DNA of 43,788 bases from Allomyces macrogynus ATCC 38327. Lineage: Eukaryota; Blastocladiomycota; Blastocladiomycetes; Blastocladiales; Blastocladiaceae. The stretch lies in the NCBI GenBank assembly GCA_000151295.1, contig GG745360.1, positions 172,158-215,945 on the forward strand, written 5' to 3'. The notes beneath the pieces are model-generated. The model did no database searches and had not been told where the DNA came from. It worked only from the letters and a program-made list of their open reading frames with translations. Position numbers and translations under genes: made by a program. Below, in pieces: positions 41,939 through 43,788 of this stretch (position 1 is the stretch's first letter; each line of letters opens with the position of its first letter).

Positions 41939-43788
41939 ATGGGCGGGCAATGGAGTTCCGAGTTTGACGCCAACGCGCCTGGTACCGACCTTTTCCGCTC
42001 CGGCGTTGTGGCGCTTCATACATCAGCGCCAGGGTGTCGCGCTGTCATTTCTCGCGCCCAAATCTTTATCCTCATCCGGTCTTTACCCTCGCGCTGCTGC
42101 TAGTCGACCTGCGCCACTTCAAGCTCGGACGGTCCATCGGCCGCGGCGCCTTTGGCAAGGTCAAGGTCGTCGTCAAACGCGACACGAAGCGGCTCTACGC
42201 GCTCAAGTACATCAACAAGGAGCAGTGCATCAAGAAGCGCGCTTACCGCAATATTTTCCGCGAGCGCACGTTGCTCGAGAACCTCGAGCACCCGTTCATT
42301 GTCAATTTGCGCTATGCGTTCCAGGATGACGAGAACATGGTGAGCGATTTTTATGATTTTCCGAACGCTCTTTTTCTCCTTCGACTGTGCTAACTGGTCG
42401 CCGTGATTCCATTTGTAGTTCATGGTCCTCGACCTCATGCTCGGCGGCGACTTGCGGTTCCACCTCAACCGTATGGGCAAGTTTACCGAGCGCATGGCCG
42501 TCTTCTACGCCGCTGAACTGTCGTCGGCACTCATGTACCTACACACGAGGCGTGTTGTGCATCGCGACATCAAGGTCCAGCACTTCTGCACTTCTCATTT
42601 GTGGGGCCGTTTTACTGATTCTCCTGCTCGTGGCGTTTCTTTTCTAGCCCGATAACATCCTGCTCGACGCCGAGGGCCACGTGCACTTGACCGACTTCAA
42701 CTGTGCGACCATTCTCGAGGACAGGAAAAAGGTCACGAGTGAGACGGGCACGCAAGGTTACATGGCACCGGGTACGACCCAGCTCCTCCTTTTTACGATG
42801 CCCGCTGCATTCGACTGACTCGTCACTCCTTTCTCCACCGTCTAGAGGTCTACGGCGACCACGGGTACAACGAGGCTGTCGATTGGTGGAGTCTAGGCGT
42901 TGTCTTGTGGGAATGCCTACACGGCGAGGTGCGTTTTGTTTTCCTCTTTGTCGCTTCACACAAAAATGTGGTCTTGAACTCATTTGTCGCTTTCTCGTCA
43001 TCTAGCGCCCGTTCTCGGCTAGTAGAATCGACAAGCTCGTCTACCGCGTCAAGAACGCGCCCATCACCTTTTCCGAGGAAATGTCGCGCCGCATGCGTTC
43101 CTTGCTCGAGGGCGTACGTTTGCCCATGCGCATCCGTGCCTTCCACCCCTTTTTTTCATCACCTTTGCTCACCTCGCGTTTCTCCACCCCCTAGTTTCTC
43201 GAACGCGACCCGATCAAACGCCTCGGCATCTCCGGCAACGGCCACGAGGACCTGCTCGCGCACCCGGCGTTCAAGCGCATCGACTGGCAACTGCTCCTGC
43301 AAAAAGAAATCGAACCGCCGTTCATTCCTGACGACCGCAAACTCAATTTCGACGCGCGGTACGAGCTCGAGGAAATCTTGCTCGAGGAGAACCCGCTGCA
43401 CGCGAAACCGCGGAAAAAGGACCCGGGCACGCAGTCGCGCGAAATGCGGTTGATCGAGGAAGAGTTCAAGCCCTTCGACTACACGGCACAGCACCGGCAG
43501 ACGGGACAGTACCACCCGGGCGTGCCAGCCGCGTCCGCCCCGGGGGGTCAAGGACCCGTCGAGTCGGCAGTGTCCGCTGCCGGACCGGTTTACTCGCAGC
43601 CGGGTGGGCCCGAGCACCCGCCGGGCACCCAGGCCGTCGTTGGGCGGTGCGCCGTCGGTGCGGCAGTATCACGGCGATCCGTCGGCCGCGCAGGGCACGG
43701 CGGCGCCGCCCGACGCGTCGCAATTGCCGACCGAGTTTGCCGGCAGCACGCGCCGCGGTACCAAGGACTCCAAGGAGCGCGAGCGGCG
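41939..43788 (+). CDS. STK32: STK32/YANK-type AGC serine/threonine kinase, cut by the window edge
   Basis: Seven exons: 41939-41981, 42104-42339, 42419-42574, 42648-42771, 42846-42928, 43006-43113, 43195 onward. It begins MGGQWSS, with Gly at position 2 and Ser at 6, fitting N-myristoylation as in animal STK32. Kinase motifs: IGRGAFGKV (P-loop), YALKYINKEQC (Lys), VVHRDIKPDNILLD, TDFN (the family's replacement for DFG), GTQGYMAPE and DWWSLGVVLWE. The tail YELEEILLEENPLHAKPRKK is the STK32 C-terminal signature. The long Pro/Gly-rich end shifts frame near 43,630, where PSVRQYHGDPSAAQG becomes the better reading. The gene continues past the window. All introns are 73-122 bp. Confidence 0.94.

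Noticed and set aside
1..43788. tRNA, rRNA and CRISPR-like arrays
   Set aside because: I looked for B-box-like motifs, conserved rRNA blocks and spaced direct repeats and found none convincing; a covariance search would be needed to exclude tRNAs.

Overview
This window looks like a draft-assembly contig from a compact, GC-rich eukaryotic nuclear genome. The genes are spliced with many short introns (about 41-134 bp), usually with CTGAC/CTAAC-like branch sites, and neighbouring genes lie 0.1-2 kb apart. The gene set suggests a zoosporic, early-diverging fungus, possibly Blastocladiomycota. It includes a fungal-type C-4 methylsterol oxidase, a thioredoxin plus triple-NDK protein of the flagellar NME8 type, a Twinkle-type mitochondrial helicase, and a carotenoid cleavage oxygenase that could supply retinal. 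The lineage is inferred from gene content; nothing here names the species.

Positions 1-12,000 are accessory DNA. They hold a decayed tnp2/Plavaka-type transposase (about 2.2-3.3 kb), a KDZ-like DDE transposase gene (3.7-6.8 kb), and a large third gene (7.9-10.7 kb) that ends in a C-H-D cysteine-protease-like domain and contains a 63-bp tandem repeat. The last two are bracketed by inverted, hairpin-rich sequences near 3,323 and 11,813. Every internal stop that I can place in these three reading frames is TGA. Positions 12.2-15.0 kb hold two copies of a repeat-protein family with ankyrin-like 'DWW' repeats, one frameshifted and one plainly a pseudogene. A third relative sits at 40.4 kb.

From 15 kb on, the window is mostly housekeeping genes. 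In order: a SIRT4-like sirtuin (-); two tandem FAD-dependent aromatic monooxygenase paralogues (-), the second with a mitochondrial-type presequence; ERG25 (-); TWNK (+); a 129-bp N gap; a long intergenic stretch with a perfect 36-bp palindrome; AP-1 sigma (+); NME8 (-); a USP37-like deubiquitinase (-) sharing a head-to-head promoter with a RAD51C-like gene (+) that has lost its Walker A lysine; a carotenoid oxygenase (-); and an STK32/YANK kinase (+) running off the right edge.

The genes do not form one operon-like pathway. They group by theme: mitochondria (SIRT4, TWNK, one monooxygenase), membrane and sterol trafficking (ERG25, AP-1), genome maintenance (RAD51C, the deubiquitinase), and zoospore motility and light sensing (NME8, the carotenoid oxygenase). 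Exon structures were worked out by hand from reading frame, splice consensus and family similarity. Most close perfectly in phase. Several genes carry single-base frameshifts, often in homopolymers, which could be assembly errors.
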